64,000 nt of DNA from CAVWCW01 sp963753615 (GCA_963753615.1 CAVWCW010000007.1:1-64000); one strand, 5' to 3'; shown: positions 26,803-35,357, counted from the first letter of the stretch. Numbers and translations: made by a program. The notes: generated by a model from the sequence alone, not told the origin.

Positions 26803-27417
26803 TCATTGTCCCGGGGTGCCATGCAGTTCCTGGCGCAGCAAGGCAAGGATGCGCTCCGGCGGGGTGCCGTGGACCATACTGTGGGCGAGCCGACCCTGGC
26901 GGTCGATGATATAGGTCATGGCCGAGTGATCGACCAAGTAGCCGGCCGCCGAACCCTGTTCCACCTTGCGGTAGGCAGCGCCGAAAAGCTCCGCCGTCGC
27001 GGCCAGTTCCGCGGGATCGCCGGTGAGTCCCAGAATCCCGGGGTGGAAGTACTCGGCGTAGGCCGCCAGCCGGTCCGGCGTGTCGCGCTCGGGATCTACG
27101 CTGACAAAAAGGGGCTGCACCTGCTTCAACTCCGACGGACTCAGCTGTTCCAGCGCCAGGCTGAGCAGGGCCAGGCTGGTGGGACAGATATCCGGGCAAA
27201 AAGTGTAGCCGAAGTAGAGCACCACCACCTGGCCGCGCAGATCCTCCAGCCCGACGGGGCCATTGGCCGAGTGCAGGCGGAAGTCGCCACCCCTTGGAAG
27301 CGGGGCCAGAGCCGCTGCGCCGGCCGCGTCTCCGGTGGGCGGCTCCCATAGCCATAGCGCCCAGCCCAGGCCCAGCAGCACGACTAGGATCCAACCGCCA
27401 AGTACCAGGCGGATCAC
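26803..27417 (-). CDS. Sco1/SenC copper chaperone
   Basis: A 204-residue thioredoxin-fold protein anchored by an N-terminal helix (LVLGGWILVVLLGLGWALWLW). It has the Sco motif GYTFCPDICPTSLALL (CxxxC near residues 75-79) and the distal histidine in LVDHSAMTYIID, the three Cu ligands. Sco1 inserts copper into the CuA site of cytochrome oxidase. I infer a GTG start at 27417, which overlaps the stop of the upstream gene by four bases (GTGA); this implies translational coupling, and the frame upstream of it is not Sco-like. The PCu(A)C gene follows. Confidence 0.88.
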   Translation of the reverse strand: MIRLVLGGWILVVLLGLGWALWLWEPPTGDAAGAAALAPLPRGGDFRLHSANGPVGLEDLRGQVVVLYFGYTFCPDICPTSLALLSLALEQLSPSELKQVQPLFVSVDPERDTPDRLAAYAEYFHPGILGLTGDPAELAATAELFGAAYRKVEQGSAAGYLVDHSAMTYIIDRQGRLAHSMVHGTPPERILALLRQELHGTPGQ

Positions 27418-27905
27418 GGCAGCGCCTCGCCGGGCCGGGCGGTCCAGAACCGATAGTCGGCGGAAACCAACCCGCGTTCGGTTTCCAGCAGCACCCGCGC
27501 CTGCCACTGCATGCGCATGCGCACACATACCGGCAACATGCCCTCGCCGGCGAAGCCGCCTTCTCCCTGGGGCTGCAGTTCCACCCGGTTGAAGCCCATG
27601 TTCATGTCCACACCAGTAAAATCCACCACCACCCGCGAGACTGTCGGCGCCGGCCCCTGCAGCCGCACGTGCAACTGCAACGGCCGAACCGTCGGTATGC
27701 TGGACGGGGCGATCTCCAGGCTCACCCGGCCCCCACCGGGCAAGGCCGATTCACAGGGCCCGGCGCGCAAGTCGCAGTCCGGGTCCCAGCCTACTTGCTC
27801 CTGCGGTCGAGGGAACAGCGACGGCCAGGCCTTGTAGCCAAGCGCCCCGATCAGCACCAGGGTCAGGACCGCCGCGGTCCACCCGAGGATTCGCGTTATT
27901 CCCAT
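27414..27905 (-). CDS. FixH/YtkA-like membrane-anchored protein
   Basis: A 163-residue protein with one N-terminal membrane helix (ILGWTAAVLTLVLIGALGYKA) and a periplasmic beta-sandwich domain. The stretch VDFTGVDMNMGFNRVEL followed by GFAGEGMLPVC and MQWQARVLLET resembles FixH/YtkA-like domains often found next to copper or oxidase assembly genes. MxM and Cys residues could bind copper. It is the first gene of a three-gene unit with Sco1 and PCu(A)C and overlaps the Sco1 start by four bases. Its role in copper delivery is inferred from this context. Confidence 0.65.
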   Translation of the reverse strand: MGITRILGWTAAVLTLVLIGALGYKAWPSLFPRPQEQVGWDPDCDLRAGPCESALPGGGRVSLEIAPSSIPTVRPLQLHVRLQGPAPTVSRVVVDFTGVDMNMGFNRVELQPQGEGGFAGEGMLPVCVRMRMQWQARVLLETERGLVSADYRFWTARPGEALP

Positions 27906-27979
27906 CTCGACAGGACGTCTGGAAAGTGCGCCATGATGCCAGGGCATGCGTCATGCGCGCATTGAGAAATATCATAACC

Positions 27980-28018
27980 CCAAAAAGACAAAGGGGCTGC
28001 GATCGCTCGCAACCCCCC
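27980..28018 (-). terminator. Rho-independent terminator of the cytochrome c gene
   Basis: On the minus strand a GGGGGTTGCGA...TCGCAGCCCC stem with a four-base loop is followed by TTTGTCTTTTTGG. It separates the cytochrome c gene from the copper operon. Confidence 0.8.
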
Positions 28019-28059
28019 TACCAGCGCACTCGCCCGAGCTGAAGCCCGGGCTCCGGCGC

Positions 28060-28380
28060 CTACTGCTGGGCCGTCCACTCTGCGATGGCGTCGATCTCCT
28101 CGTCGGTGAGGGCGGCGACCATCGGTTTCATCGCGGCAGTCAATCCGTTGGTGCGCTTGCCGTCGCGGATGTCCTTGATCTGGGCCGCGGCGTAAGCGGC
28201 GTTCTGGCCGCCCAGCTTCGGGTAGCTGGGCATGATCGGGGAGTTGGCGTCCATACCGTGGCAGGTGCCGCACAGCTTGCTCTTGTACAACTCGCCGCCA
28301 TCGGCGGCGACGGCATTGCCGGCTAGGCCAAGGGTCAGGGCCATGCCGCCCGCCAGCATCAGGGATTTGCGGATATTCAT
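28060..28380 (-). CDS. Periplasmic monohaem cytochrome c
   Basis: A 106-residue protein. It has a signal peptide (cleavage after NAVAA), one haem-binding motif CGTCH (about residues 37-41), and a distal methionine candidate in AAMKPMVAALTDEEIDAIAEW. The short C-terminal helix pattern is typical of small class I cytochromes such as c5/c553-like electron carriers. GAGGAGT before the ATG supports the start. A strong terminator follows. It probably shuttles electrons to a terminal oxidase or from a periplasmic dehydrogenase; the partner is not in the window. Confidence 0.9.
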   Translation of the reverse strand: MNIRKSLMLAGGMALTLGLAGNAVAADGGELYKSKLCGTCHGMDANSPIMPSYPKLGGQNAAYAAAQIKDIRDGKRTNGLTAAMKPMVAALTDEEIDAIAEWTAQQ

Positions 28381-28705
28381 ATCGTCACTCCTCGTATCAA
28401 TAATACAGCTGCCAGATGCGACAGGCCGCCGCACTTGCCGCAAGCCCGCCTAAAATGACCCCGGAGTGTACCACAATTCAGCGCGGAGACATCCCCCTTC
28501 GATAAGGAGGCCTTCGCCGAGAACAGGCAGCTGCCCCGCCGTCGGCATCACCGTCACTCCCGGCTTTACTCGACCGGGCCGAATCCGAGGCACCGGCGAA
28601 ACGTTCCTGCCCCGCGGCCGGTCCCTTGGATTGGCTTGTCAGGCCCGACCAATGCCGCCAAACTTGGGCGCTGGTTTCGCACCGCTGCCTTTTCGAGACT
28701 CGACC
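28381..28705. other. Intergenic stretch between divergent genes
   Basis: About 325 bases between cytochrome c (minus) and the symporter (plus). An upstream extension of the symporter frame is open but not family-like. No clear promoter motif was picked out. Confidence 0.45.
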
Positions 28706-30091
28706 ATGAACTATGCCTTGCCCCTACTGGTGGTTCTGGTGGCCCTGGGTTCCCTGTTGCTGGCCCCGAGGGCGCAAAACGAAGGCGCCTTCTTCCGCGG
28801 CCTCTCTGCCGGCGGCCAGCCGCCCGCCTTACTCACCCTGACCCTGTCCCAGGTCACCACTTGGATCTTCGCCCGCTCGCTGATGAACGCGGCCATCCTC
28901 GGCTTCTATTACGGCATCTGGGGCACCCTGGCCTATGCCGCCTACTACCTATCCTTCCTCACCGGCGGCGAGATCGTCGACAGCCTGCGCTTTCGCCACG
29001 GCTACGCCAGCGTGCAGGCCTTTCTCCGCGACCGCTTCGGCGCCTGGGGAACCCGCTGCTACAACTTCGTGATCGGAGTGCGCCTGGTCAGCGAGGTATT
29101 CGCCAACCTGCTGGTGATCGGCATCCTGTTCGGCGCCGCAAGCTCCGGGGCCTACGCGCTGGCCGTGGTCGGGCTGGCAGCGGTGACGCTTGTCTACTCC
29201 GTGTTTGGCGGCCTACACGCCTCCTTGCGCACCGACCTGTTCCAAATGGTGCTGTTCCTGCTGGTGCTGACCCTGTTGCTGGGACTGGTGCTGTTCGGCG
29301 GCCACTTCCGCCTCGAGGACCTGCTGTTCACGCCCTTCGCGATCGGCGCGCCGGGGCCGATCCTGCTGGCAGTCGCGCTGCTGCAGATCTGGAGCTACCC
29401 CCTGCACGACCCGGTGATGATGGACCGGGGCTTTCTCGCCGACCGCGACACCACCCGCCGCAGTTTCCGCCACGCGGCCTGGATCAGCGCCCTGTGCATC
29501 ACCGGTTTTGGCAGCCTGGGGGTGCTGGCCGGGGCCCAGGCCAGCGCCGGCGAGGCCATGAATCAGGTGCTGCAGCGCCTGCTCGGCGCGTTGCCCATGC
29601 TGCTCTTCAATGCCGCGCTGGTGATCTCCGCCATGTCGACCCTGGACAGCACCCTGTCCAGCTCCGCCAAGCTGGTGGCAGTGGACATGGGCCTGATGCG
29701 CCCGAGCCTGCGCAACGGCCGCCTGGCCATGGCCCTGTTCACGCTGGCCGGGCTGGGACTGGTGTTCGCCGGCAATCGGGATCTGTTCAGTGCGGTGGCG
29801 GTCAGCGGCACTGCCTCCATGTACCTGGCCCCGGTGGTGTTCTTCTCCCTCTGGGGCGGGCGCAGCGACATCCCGGTCTGGAGCTACCTGGCCGTGTTCG
29901 CCCTGGCAGTGGGCGGGGCCGGCCTGTATTTCGCAGAATCCTCCGGTTATGCCCAGTGGCTGGGCGGCTACCACAAATACACCAAGCTGCTGATGATCTC
30001 GGTCAGTGTGTTAGTGCTGGGCTGCCTGCTGTTCTGGGCCGGCATTCGAAGCAGCGCGCGTCAGGCCGCAACGGCCGCGGCCGCCGCCTGA
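28706..30091 (+). CDS. Sodium:solute symporter family protein
   Basis: A 461-residue polytopic protein with about 13 hydrophobic helices of the SSS (LeuT-fold) family. Seen: the N-terminal GLSAGGQPPALLTLTLSQVTTWIFARS, with a substrate/sodium-site-like region in helix 1, GFYYGIWGTLAYAAYY, the conserved VYSVFGGLHASLRTDLFQ and ISAMSTLDSTLSSSAKLVA near residue 315. These fit the proline/pantothenate transporter group. The start MNYALP gives an ordinary first helix; no clear ribosome site is visible. It is followed after three bases by a metallophosphatase-like gene, so the two are probably co-transcribed. The substrate is unknown. Confidence 0.85.
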   Translation: MNYALPLLVVLVALGSLLLAPRAQNEGAFFRGLSAGGQPPALLTLTLSQVTTWIFARSLMNAAILGFYYGIWGTLAYAAYYLSFLTGGEIVDSLRFRHGYASVQAFLRDRFGAWGTRCYNFVIGVRLVSEVFANLLVIGILFGAASSGAYALAVVGLAAVTLVYSVFGGLHASLRTDLFQMVLFLLVLTLLLGLVLFGGHFRLEDLLFTPFAIGAPGPILLAVALLQIWSYPLHDPVMMDRGFLADRDTTRRSFRHAAWISALCITGFGSLGVLAGAQASAGEAMNQVLQRLLGALPMLLFNAALVISAMSTLDSTLSSSAKLVAVDMGLMRPSLRNGRLAMALFTLAGLGLVFAGNRDLFSAVAVSGTASMYLAPVVFFSLWGGRSDIPVWSYLAVFALAVGGAGLYFAESSGYAQWLGGYHKYTKLLMISVSVLVLGCLLFWAGIRSSARQAATAAAAA

Positions 30092-30094
30092 GCC

Positions 30095-30949
30095 GTGTCC
30101 ACGCATCACCTCGGCGAGTTGGACGGGCCGGCGTTGATATTCGGCGGCCCCTACAGCAACCTGGCCGCGACCCAGGCAATGCGCGCCACTGCAGAGAACC
30201 TCGGAATCCCACCCTCGAGGGTGATCTGCAGCGGCGACCTGGCCGCCTACTGCGCCGAGCCCCAGCAGACGGTCGAGCTGGTGCGGGATTGGGGCATCCC
30301 GGTGGTGATGGGCAACTGCGAGGAGGCCCTTGCCGCAGATGCCGCCGACTGCGGCTGCGGTTTCGACCCCGGCAGCAGTTGCGCCCGCGCCGCCGCCGGC
30401 TGGTACGCCTACGCCCGGCGCCGCCTGAGCGCCGCCAGCCGGGGCTGGATGGGGGCCCTGCCCCGAGCCATTCGCTTTCGAATGGCCGGACGCAGCCTGG
30501 CGGTGGTGCACGGGGCCCCATCCGAAATCAGCCGCTTTGTCTTCGCCTCCACGCCCGTCGAAAGCAAGTGCCGCGAGCTGGACCTGGCCAGAGCGGAAGC
30601 GGTGCTCGCCGGTCACAGCGGCCTGCCCTTCGGCCAGGCCATCGGCGAGCGGCTGTGGCTCAATGCCGGTGTTATCGGCATGCCCGCTAACGACGGCACC
30701 CCAGACGGCTGGTACCTGATGCTGAAGCCCCGGGGCCGGGACATAAGCGTTCGCTGGCAGCGCCTGCCCTACCCCGCCGCCACCAGCCGCAGCCACATGC
30801 TGGACGCCGGCCTGGAGCCCGGCTACGCCGAGGCCCTGGTCAGCGGCCGCTGGCCCAGCCTCGACATCCTGCCCCCTGCCGAGCGCGCCGCCACGGGCCA
30901 GCGTCTGGAACCGGCCAGGCTGCACTGGCCCTGCCCCTGTGCACCGTAG
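30095..30949 (+). CDS. Metallophosphoesterase-like protein
   Basis: A 284-residue protein resembling the YfcE/calcineurin-like phosphoesterases, with ICSGDLAAYC (GD motif, about residue 47), VVMGNCEE (GN motif, ~72), VVHGAPSEI (~139) and LAGHSGLPFG (GH motif, ~173). The first motif normally reading DxHGN is replaced by FGGPYSNLAAT, so one metal ligand pair is missing. I know this variant as a recurrent subfamily. CGCGFDPGSSC is cysteine-rich. It starts with GTG at 30095, three bases after the symporter stop. Activity and substrate are unproven. Confidence 0.75.
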   Translation: MSTHHLGELDGPALIFGGPYSNLAATQAMRATAENLGIPPSRVICSGDLAAYCAEPQQTVELVRDWGIPVVMGNCEEALAADAADCGCGFDPGSSCARAAAGWYAYARRRLSAASRGWMGALPRAIRFRMAGRSLAVVHGAPSEISRFVFASTPVESKCRELDLARAEAVLAGHSGLPFGQAIGERLWLNAGVIGMPANDGTPDGWYLMLKPRGRDISVRWQRLPYPAATSRSHMLDAGLEPGYAEALVSGRWPSLDILPPAERAATGQRLEPARLHWPCPCAP

Positions 30950-30969
30950 GAGCGCCGCCGCGAAGGCAG

Positions 30970-31620
30970 CTAATCCTTGGGCGGGGCCGGGGGCAAAGGC
31001 GAGGTGGGGACGATGGCGATCTCGTCGCCGGCGTGGAGCTTGGTGAAGGGCTCGCAGAATTGGCGGTTGACGGTGAGGCGCACCGCGCCGTCGGCCAGCA
31101 GGTAGCCCTTGTCACGCTTGACGCGGCGCAGCCAGTCCATCATTGCCTGGACGTCGGTGACCGTCTCGGGCAGTTCCATCTCCTCCTGCTCGGTGCGCAT
31201 CTTCTGCACCAGGTAGGTGAAATAAAGCAGCCTGACCTTGCGCTTGCCGGCCTCGGCCTCCGGGACCTGGCGCGAGTAGCCCATGGCCTCGAGGCGCTCT
31301 ATATAGCCGCGCCAATTCTCCTCCTGATTGACACCCAGTTTGTACAAGGTGTCCCAAGAATAGATGCCGGTGTCGTGGCCGTCGTCGAAGCTCAGGCGCA
31401 GGGCGTACTGACCCTGGGGCTCGATGCTGGTGATATTGACCCCCTCCTTGCCGATCACCGGCTCGCCCATGGCCCGAACTTCGGCGGCCTTGGAGAACAC
31501 CCTCAGGTATTCGCAGGGGTACTCGAAACGCCGGCCGTCGGAAAAGGCGATGGAGAGCACCCGGGACTTCTGGTGCAGTTGGATCTCAGTGGGGGTCGGG
31601 TGGGCGCTGGATTCGCTCAT
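30970..31620 (-). CDS. DUF971 - MoaD-like fusion protein
   Basis: A 216-residue protein of two domains. Residues ~10-115 are DUF971, the N-terminal domain of gamma-butyrobetaine hydroxylase (SDGRRFEYPCEYLRVFSKAAE, then YALRLSFDDGHDTGIYSWDTL). Residues ~128-210 have the ubiquitin-like fold of molybdopterin synthase small subunit MoaD (VRLLYFTYLVQKM, VTDVQAMMDWLRR, LTVNRQFCEPFTKLHAGDEIAIVP). The chain ends in PPAPPKD, without the C-terminal GlyGly that MoaD/ThiS need for thiocarboxylate formation. It is the last gene of a minus-strand unit with a TauD-type oxygenase (the other half of the hydroxylase architecture) and a radical SAM protein. The function is unknown. Confidence 0.75.
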   Translation of the reverse strand: MSESSAHPTPTEIQLHQKSRVLSIAFSDGRRFEYPCEYLRVFSKAAEVRAMGEPVIGKEGVNITSIEPQGQYALRLSFDDGHDTGIYSWDTLYKLGVNQEENWRGYIERLEAMGYSRQVPEAEAGKRKVRLLYFTYLVQKMRTEQEEMELPETVTDVQAMMDWLRRVKRDKGYLLADGAVRLTVNRQFCEPFTKLHAGDEIAIVPTSPLPPAPPKD

Positions 31621-31713
31621 CTTGCCTGATTTCCGTCAGCCGTTCGCAGGGATCGGGATGGTTACACAGGCGGCGGCCGGACTCAAGGCTCCACAACCAC
31701 GGGCTGTCTGGGG

Positions 31714-32583
31714 TCAAGTTCCGAGGATGCGGTCGTAGTAGCGCGCTCGGTAGAGCAGCCGCGGGGTCTCGCCATCCGAAAAACGGGTGCGGGTGTGCAG
31801 CACATTGTTGCTGACCAGCCCCTGCCCAGCCTCCAATCGGGCCCGGAAGTGCCAGGGTGAGGGCTGTTTGAGTATCCGCTCCAGGCAGGCGACGGCGGCC
31901 CGGGTGGGGGCATCGTCCCGCCATTCGATGCTGCGGGTGCGGGCGGTGTAGCGCATGTGCAGACGGCCATCCGGGCGCAGGCCGAACACCGGGCCGCTCC
32001 GGCGCGGGCGGATCTCCCGGCCTTCCACCCGATTGGCGGGTATGGCCATGGCGTCGGGGTGCATCAGGGCGCGAATGTGCTCCGGGTCGTCGTCGCGCAG
32101 CAGGATATAGGCGATCTCGTGATCCAGGAGTTCGTTCTCCCCGCCCTCCGCCGCCGGCTGCACGCAGTGCAGCAGCAGGCCGTGGATCTGGCGCTCGGGG
32201 GAGTTGTAGTAGCCGTCGGTGTGCCAGGCGATGGGGCGGTCGGTATAGGGGATGTAGCCCTGGTGCAAGGCATCGGACTGGACCTGTAGCGAGGTAATAG
32301 CATCCGCATCGGCCCCCAGATTGTCGTCCAGGCGCTCCAGGCCGAACCGGCGCCCCAGCGCGCGCACAATCTCCTTGTCCGAATCGCTCTCCAGGGTGCT
32401 GGCGTAGACCGCCATATTGGTCTTGCGGCACAGGCGCAGGATCGCCTCGTACTCCGCCGGGCTCAGGGCACGCGGGTCGCGCACCTCCACGAGTAGCTGT
32501 TCCAGGCGTTGGGGGTAACCCTCGAGCTTTGCCTCGCGCCAGCGCCTATAGGCGCCGGTATCGGCCAAATCGAAGGGATTCAA
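31714..32583 (-). CDS. TauD/TfdA-family Fe(II)/2-oxoglutarate dioxygenase
   Basis: A 289-residue member of the TauD superfamily. The iron ligands are visible as HxD in IAWHTDGYYN (about residues 120-122) and the distal His in NNVLHTRTRFSD (~261), with the 2-oxoglutarate-binding arginine in LLYRARYYD near the end. The start is TTG at 32583, overlapping the stop of the radical SAM gene by four bases (TTGA), so translation is coupled. It resembles the catalytic half of gamma-butyrobetaine hydroxylase; a DUF971 domain typical of that enzyme's N-terminus is encoded just downstream, fused to MoaD. The substrate is unknown. Confidence 0.85.
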   Translation of the reverse strand: MNPFDLADTGAYRRWREAKLEGYPQRLEQLLVEVRDPRALSPAEYEAILRLCRKTNMAVYASTLESDSDKEIVRALGRRFGLERLDDNLGADADAITSLQVQSDALHQGYIPYTDRPIAWHTDGYYNSPERQIHGLLLHCVQPAAEGGENELLDHEIAYILLRDDDPEHIRALMHPDAMAIPANRVEGREIRPRRSGPVFGLRPDGRLHMRYTARTRSIEWRDDAPTRAAVACLERILKQPSPWHFRARLEAGQGLVSNNVLHTRTRFSDGETPRLLYRARYYDRILGT

Positions 32584-33179
32584 GCGAGCTGCCCCAGGGT
32601 ACGCTTATGGAAGCGGACCCCAAGCCCCTCGGCCAGGCGCCGGCAGGCTTCGATGTCGACCCCCTCCAACCCCTCTACGGCGGTGGCGGTGACCTCCGGC
32701 ACGTACTCGGGGGCGCGGCGCAGGAACTCCAGCACTGCCTGGTAGGACCCGGGCAGGTTGGGCCGGCAGTGGCGCTCGTAGGTTGCTTCGTCCTGAGCGT
32801 TGAGGGATACCGACAGTGCATCCACCACCCGGCCCAGCTCCGGCAAGGTGTCGTCCTTGTGCACCAGGTTGGACAGGCCATCGGTATCCACCCGCACCCG
32901 GACACCGGCCCGCTTGACGGCCGCCGCCACTTCCAGCAACAGGTTCAGGCGCAGAGTAGGCTCACCGTAGCCGCAAAACACTACCTCGGCATAACGGCGC
33001 GGATCGCCGATCGCGGCGATCAGTTCCTCGGCGCTGGGGCGATGGTCCATGCGGAGATCGTATCCGCCCACCCGGAAGTCACCGCGGGTCTTCGGGCAGA
33101 AGGCGCAGTCCAGGGTACAATGGTCGGTAATGCTCAGGTACAAGCGATCGCCGATCTTGTAGGCGATGGTCTGGGTCAC
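32580..33179 (-). CDS. Radical SAM protein (TatD-associated type)
   Basis: A 199-residue short radical SAM protein with the cluster motif CTLDCAFC (Cx3Cx2C, about residues 21-28), the SAM-binding glycine-rich FCGYGEPTLRLNLL (~68-81) and VRVDTDGLSNL. The length and the sequence YLSITDHCTLDCAFCPKTRG match the group known as TatD family-associated radical SAM proteins, whose product is unknown. No tatD is adjacent in this window. It is the first gene of the unit with the TauD oxygenase and the DUF971-MoaD protein. Confidence 0.85.
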   Translation of the reverse strand: MTQTIAYKIGDRLYLSITDHCTLDCAFCPKTRGDFRVGGYDLRMDHRPSAEELIAAIGDPRRYAEVVFCGYGEPTLRLNLLLEVAAAVKRAGVRVRVDTDGLSNLVHKDDTLPELGRVVDALSVSLNAQDEATYERHCRPNLPGSYQAVLEFLRRAPEYVPEVTATAVEGLEGVDIEACRRLAEGLGVRFHKRTLGQLA

Positions 33180-33230
33180 GACGGGTAAGATTATTCCCTA
33201 ACAAACCAGTGGAAAAGGCTATACGCGCGA

Positions 33231-33908
33231 TTGACGTATCGCATTGACTCAAATCAACCGATTCGGCATCGCCACGGCAGCCGATCGCAAACGCCGGAAC
33301 CCCTGGCCCTTATCCACGGCCTTTGGATGCCGCGCCAGGCGATGGGGCTTCTCGGCTGGCGCCTCGCCGGCTGCGGCTTCCGCCCGCTGTTGTTCGGCTA
33401 CCCCAGCCTGTGGGCCGACCCACGGCAAAACGCCGAGCGCCTTTACCGCTGGATTCAGGCCCTGAATGTCCCCAGCTTGCACCTGCTGGCCCACAGCCTC
33501 GGCGGGCTGTTGGTGCTGCAACTGTTCCACCGCTACCCGGAGCCGCCGCCCGGGCGGGTGCTGCTGCTGGGCGCCCCCGTACAGGGCAGTGCGGTGGCTC
33601 GGCGCGTGCACAGCCTGGCCCTGACGCGGCCCCTGCTCGGGCGCAGCGCCACCGACGGGCTGCTGGAAGGGGCACCGCCCTGGCGCGGCGGGCGCGAGCT
33701 TGGGGTGATCGCCGGCACCCGGGGTCCGGGCCTAGGCAACTTGGTGGGGGGGCTGGCGCGGCCCAACGACGGCATGGTCGCCTTGGCCGAGACCCGCCTG
33801 CCGGGGGCCAGTGCCAGGCTGGATCTGGCGGTCGGCCACAGCGGGCTGCTAGTAAACCGTCGAGTGGCCCAAGCGGCGTGCCGGTTCTTGCGCCAGGGCC
33901 GATTTTGA
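33231..33908 (+). CDS. Alpha/beta-hydrolase
   Basis: About 225 residues (start uncertain, here TTG at 33231; no ATG lies near the domain start). It shows ALIHGLWMPRQAMGLL (oxyanion-hole HG motif), the nucleophile elbow LLAHSLGGLLVL, a GAPVQGS loop and VGHSGLLVN near the C-terminus with the catalytic histidine. This is the lipase/esterase-like hydrolase pattern. It lies between the radical SAM unit (divergent) and yebC, with no obvious partner. The substrate is unknown. Confidence 0.7.
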   Translation: MTYRIDSNQPIRHRHGSRSQTPEPLALIHGLWMPRQAMGLLGWRLAGCGFRPLLFGYPSLWADPRQNAERLYRWIQALNVPSLHLLAHSLGGLLVLQLFHRYPEPPPGRVLLLGAPVQGSAVARRVHSLALTRPLLGRSATDGLLEGAPPWRGGRELGVIAGTRGPGLGNLVGGLARPNDGMVALAETRLPGASARLDLAVGHSGLLVNRRVAQAACRFLRQGRF

Positions 33909-34104
33909 TCGGCGAATCCAGGGTATCCAACCCGGCCAGCCGCGGAACTCAGGTCGGCGCAACCGGCAACAAACCGCTTCGGCTGCCTGATTGCCCCGAA
34001 AGGTTTATCGAGTCGGCGAAACGTCGGCTCTAGGCCAGAGCGGTTTCGGCAAGCACCTTGCGGGTGGTAAACTCCGGCGCATTAAATTTGGAGCGAGGAA
34101 GACT

Positions 34105-34854
34105 ATGGCCGGACACAGCAAATGGGCGAATATTCAACACCGTAAGGGCGCTCAGGACAAAAAGCGCGGCAAGCTCTTCACGAAGCTGATTCGCGAGATT
34201 ACCGTCGCCGCGCGCATGGGCGGCGGCGACCCCTCCGCCAACCCGCGCCTGCGCCTGGCGATGGACAAGGCGCTGGGCGGCAATATGCCGAAGGACACCA
34301 TCGAGCGCGCCATCAAGCGCGGCTCCGGCGACATGGATGGCGAGAACTACGACGAGTTGCGCTACGAGGGATACGGCCCCGGCGGCACCGCCGTCATCGT
34401 CGATTGCATGACCGACAATCGCAACCGCACCGCCTCCGAGGTGCGCCACGCCTTCACCAAGGCCGGCGGCAACCTGGGGACCGACGGCTCGGTGGCCTAC
34501 CTTTTCAATAAGACCGGGCTGCTCAGCTTTCCGGCGGGCGCCGACGAGGACGCCATTATGGAGGCTGCCCTGGAGGCCGGGGCCGAAGACGTGGTGACCA
34601 ACGACGACGGCAGCATCGACGTCATCACGAGCCCGGATGATTTCAGCGACGTCAAGGCCGCGATGGCCGCCGCCGGCTTCGACACGGAGATGGCGGAGGT
34701 CACCTTCAGCGCCTCCACCCAGGCCGAACTGGACCGGGACGGCGCCGAGAAACTGCTGCGCCTGGTGGACGCCCTGGAGGACCTGGACGACGTCCAGGAA
34801 GTCTATACCAATGCCGATATCTCGGAGGAGATCATGGAGTCCCTGGACTCGTGA
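34105..34854 (+). CDS. yebC: YebC/PmpR family protein
   Basis: A 249-residue protein of the YebC/TACO1 family. It starts with the hallmark MAGHSKWANIQHRKGAQDKK and has NMPKDTIERAIKRGSG, YEGYGPGGTAVIVDCMTDNRNRT and GSVAYLFNKTGLL. Family members bind DNA or ribosomes and influence transcription or translation, the latter including relief of stalling at proline-rich stretches. It leads the ruv operon as in most gammaproteobacteria, and its stop overlaps the GTG start of ruvC. The ATG at 34105 has GAGGAA upstream. Confidence 0.97.
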   Translation: MAGHSKWANIQHRKGAQDKKRGKLFTKLIREITVAARMGGGDPSANPRLRLAMDKALGGNMPKDTIERAIKRGSGDMDGENYDELRYEGYGPGGTAVIVDCMTDNRNRTASEVRHAFTKAGGNLGTDGSVAYLFNKTGLLSFPAGADEDAIMEAALEAGAEDVVTNDDGSIDVITSPDDFSDVKAAMAAAGFDTEMAEVTFSASTQAELDRDGAEKLLRLVDALEDLDDVQEVYTNADISEEIMESLDS

Positions 34855-35357
34855 CCCGCATCCTCGGCATCGACCCCGGCTCTCGCGTCACCGGCTACGG
34901 CCTGATCGACAGCGACGGGGTGCGCTCCCGGCACCTGGCCGACGGTTGCCTGCGGGTGCAAGAGGCCGAGTTTCCCGCCCGCTTGGGGCGCATCTTCGCC
35001 GGCATCGCCGAACTGATCGAGGAGTACCGACCGGAGGAATTGGCCATAGAGCAGGTGTTCGTGTCGAAAAATGTCGCCTCGGCCATGAAGCTGGGCCAGG
35101 CCCGAGGCGCGGCCATCTGCGCCGCGGTGACTCGCGGCCTGCCCGTGCACGAGTACAGCCCACGCTCGATCAAGCAGGCCGTGGTAGGCACCGGCGGCGC
35201 CGACAAGGCGCAGGTCCAGCACATGGTGCGCATGCTGCTGAACCTGGACGCAGAACCCACCAGCGACGCCGCGGACGCCCTGGCCGTGGCCCTTGCCCAT
35301 GCCCACGCCAGCGCCACTAACCGGCGCCTGGCTCAGGCGGCCGGGTGGCGACGATGA
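34851..35357 (+). CDS. ruvC: Holliday junction resolvase RuvC
   Basis: A 168-residue endonuclease that cuts four-way junctions made during recombination. The acidic active-site residues are seen in ILGIDPGSRVTGYG (first Asp), ELAIEQVFVSKN (Glu) and TSDAADALAVALAH (final Asp pair), with the DNA-binding stretch PRSIKQAVVGTGGADKAQV. It starts with GTG, overlapping the yebC stop by four bases (GTGA), and its own stop overlaps the ruvA ATG. So the three genes are translationally coupled. The length equals the family norm. Confidence 0.97.
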   Translation: MTRILGIDPGSRVTGYGLIDSDGVRSRHLADGCLRVQEAEFPARLGRIFAGIAELIEEYRPEELAIEQVFVSKNVASAMKLGQARGAAICAAVTRGLPVHEYSPRSIKQAVVGTGGADKAQVQHMVRMLLNLDAEPTSDAADALAVALAHAHASATNRRLAQAAGWRR

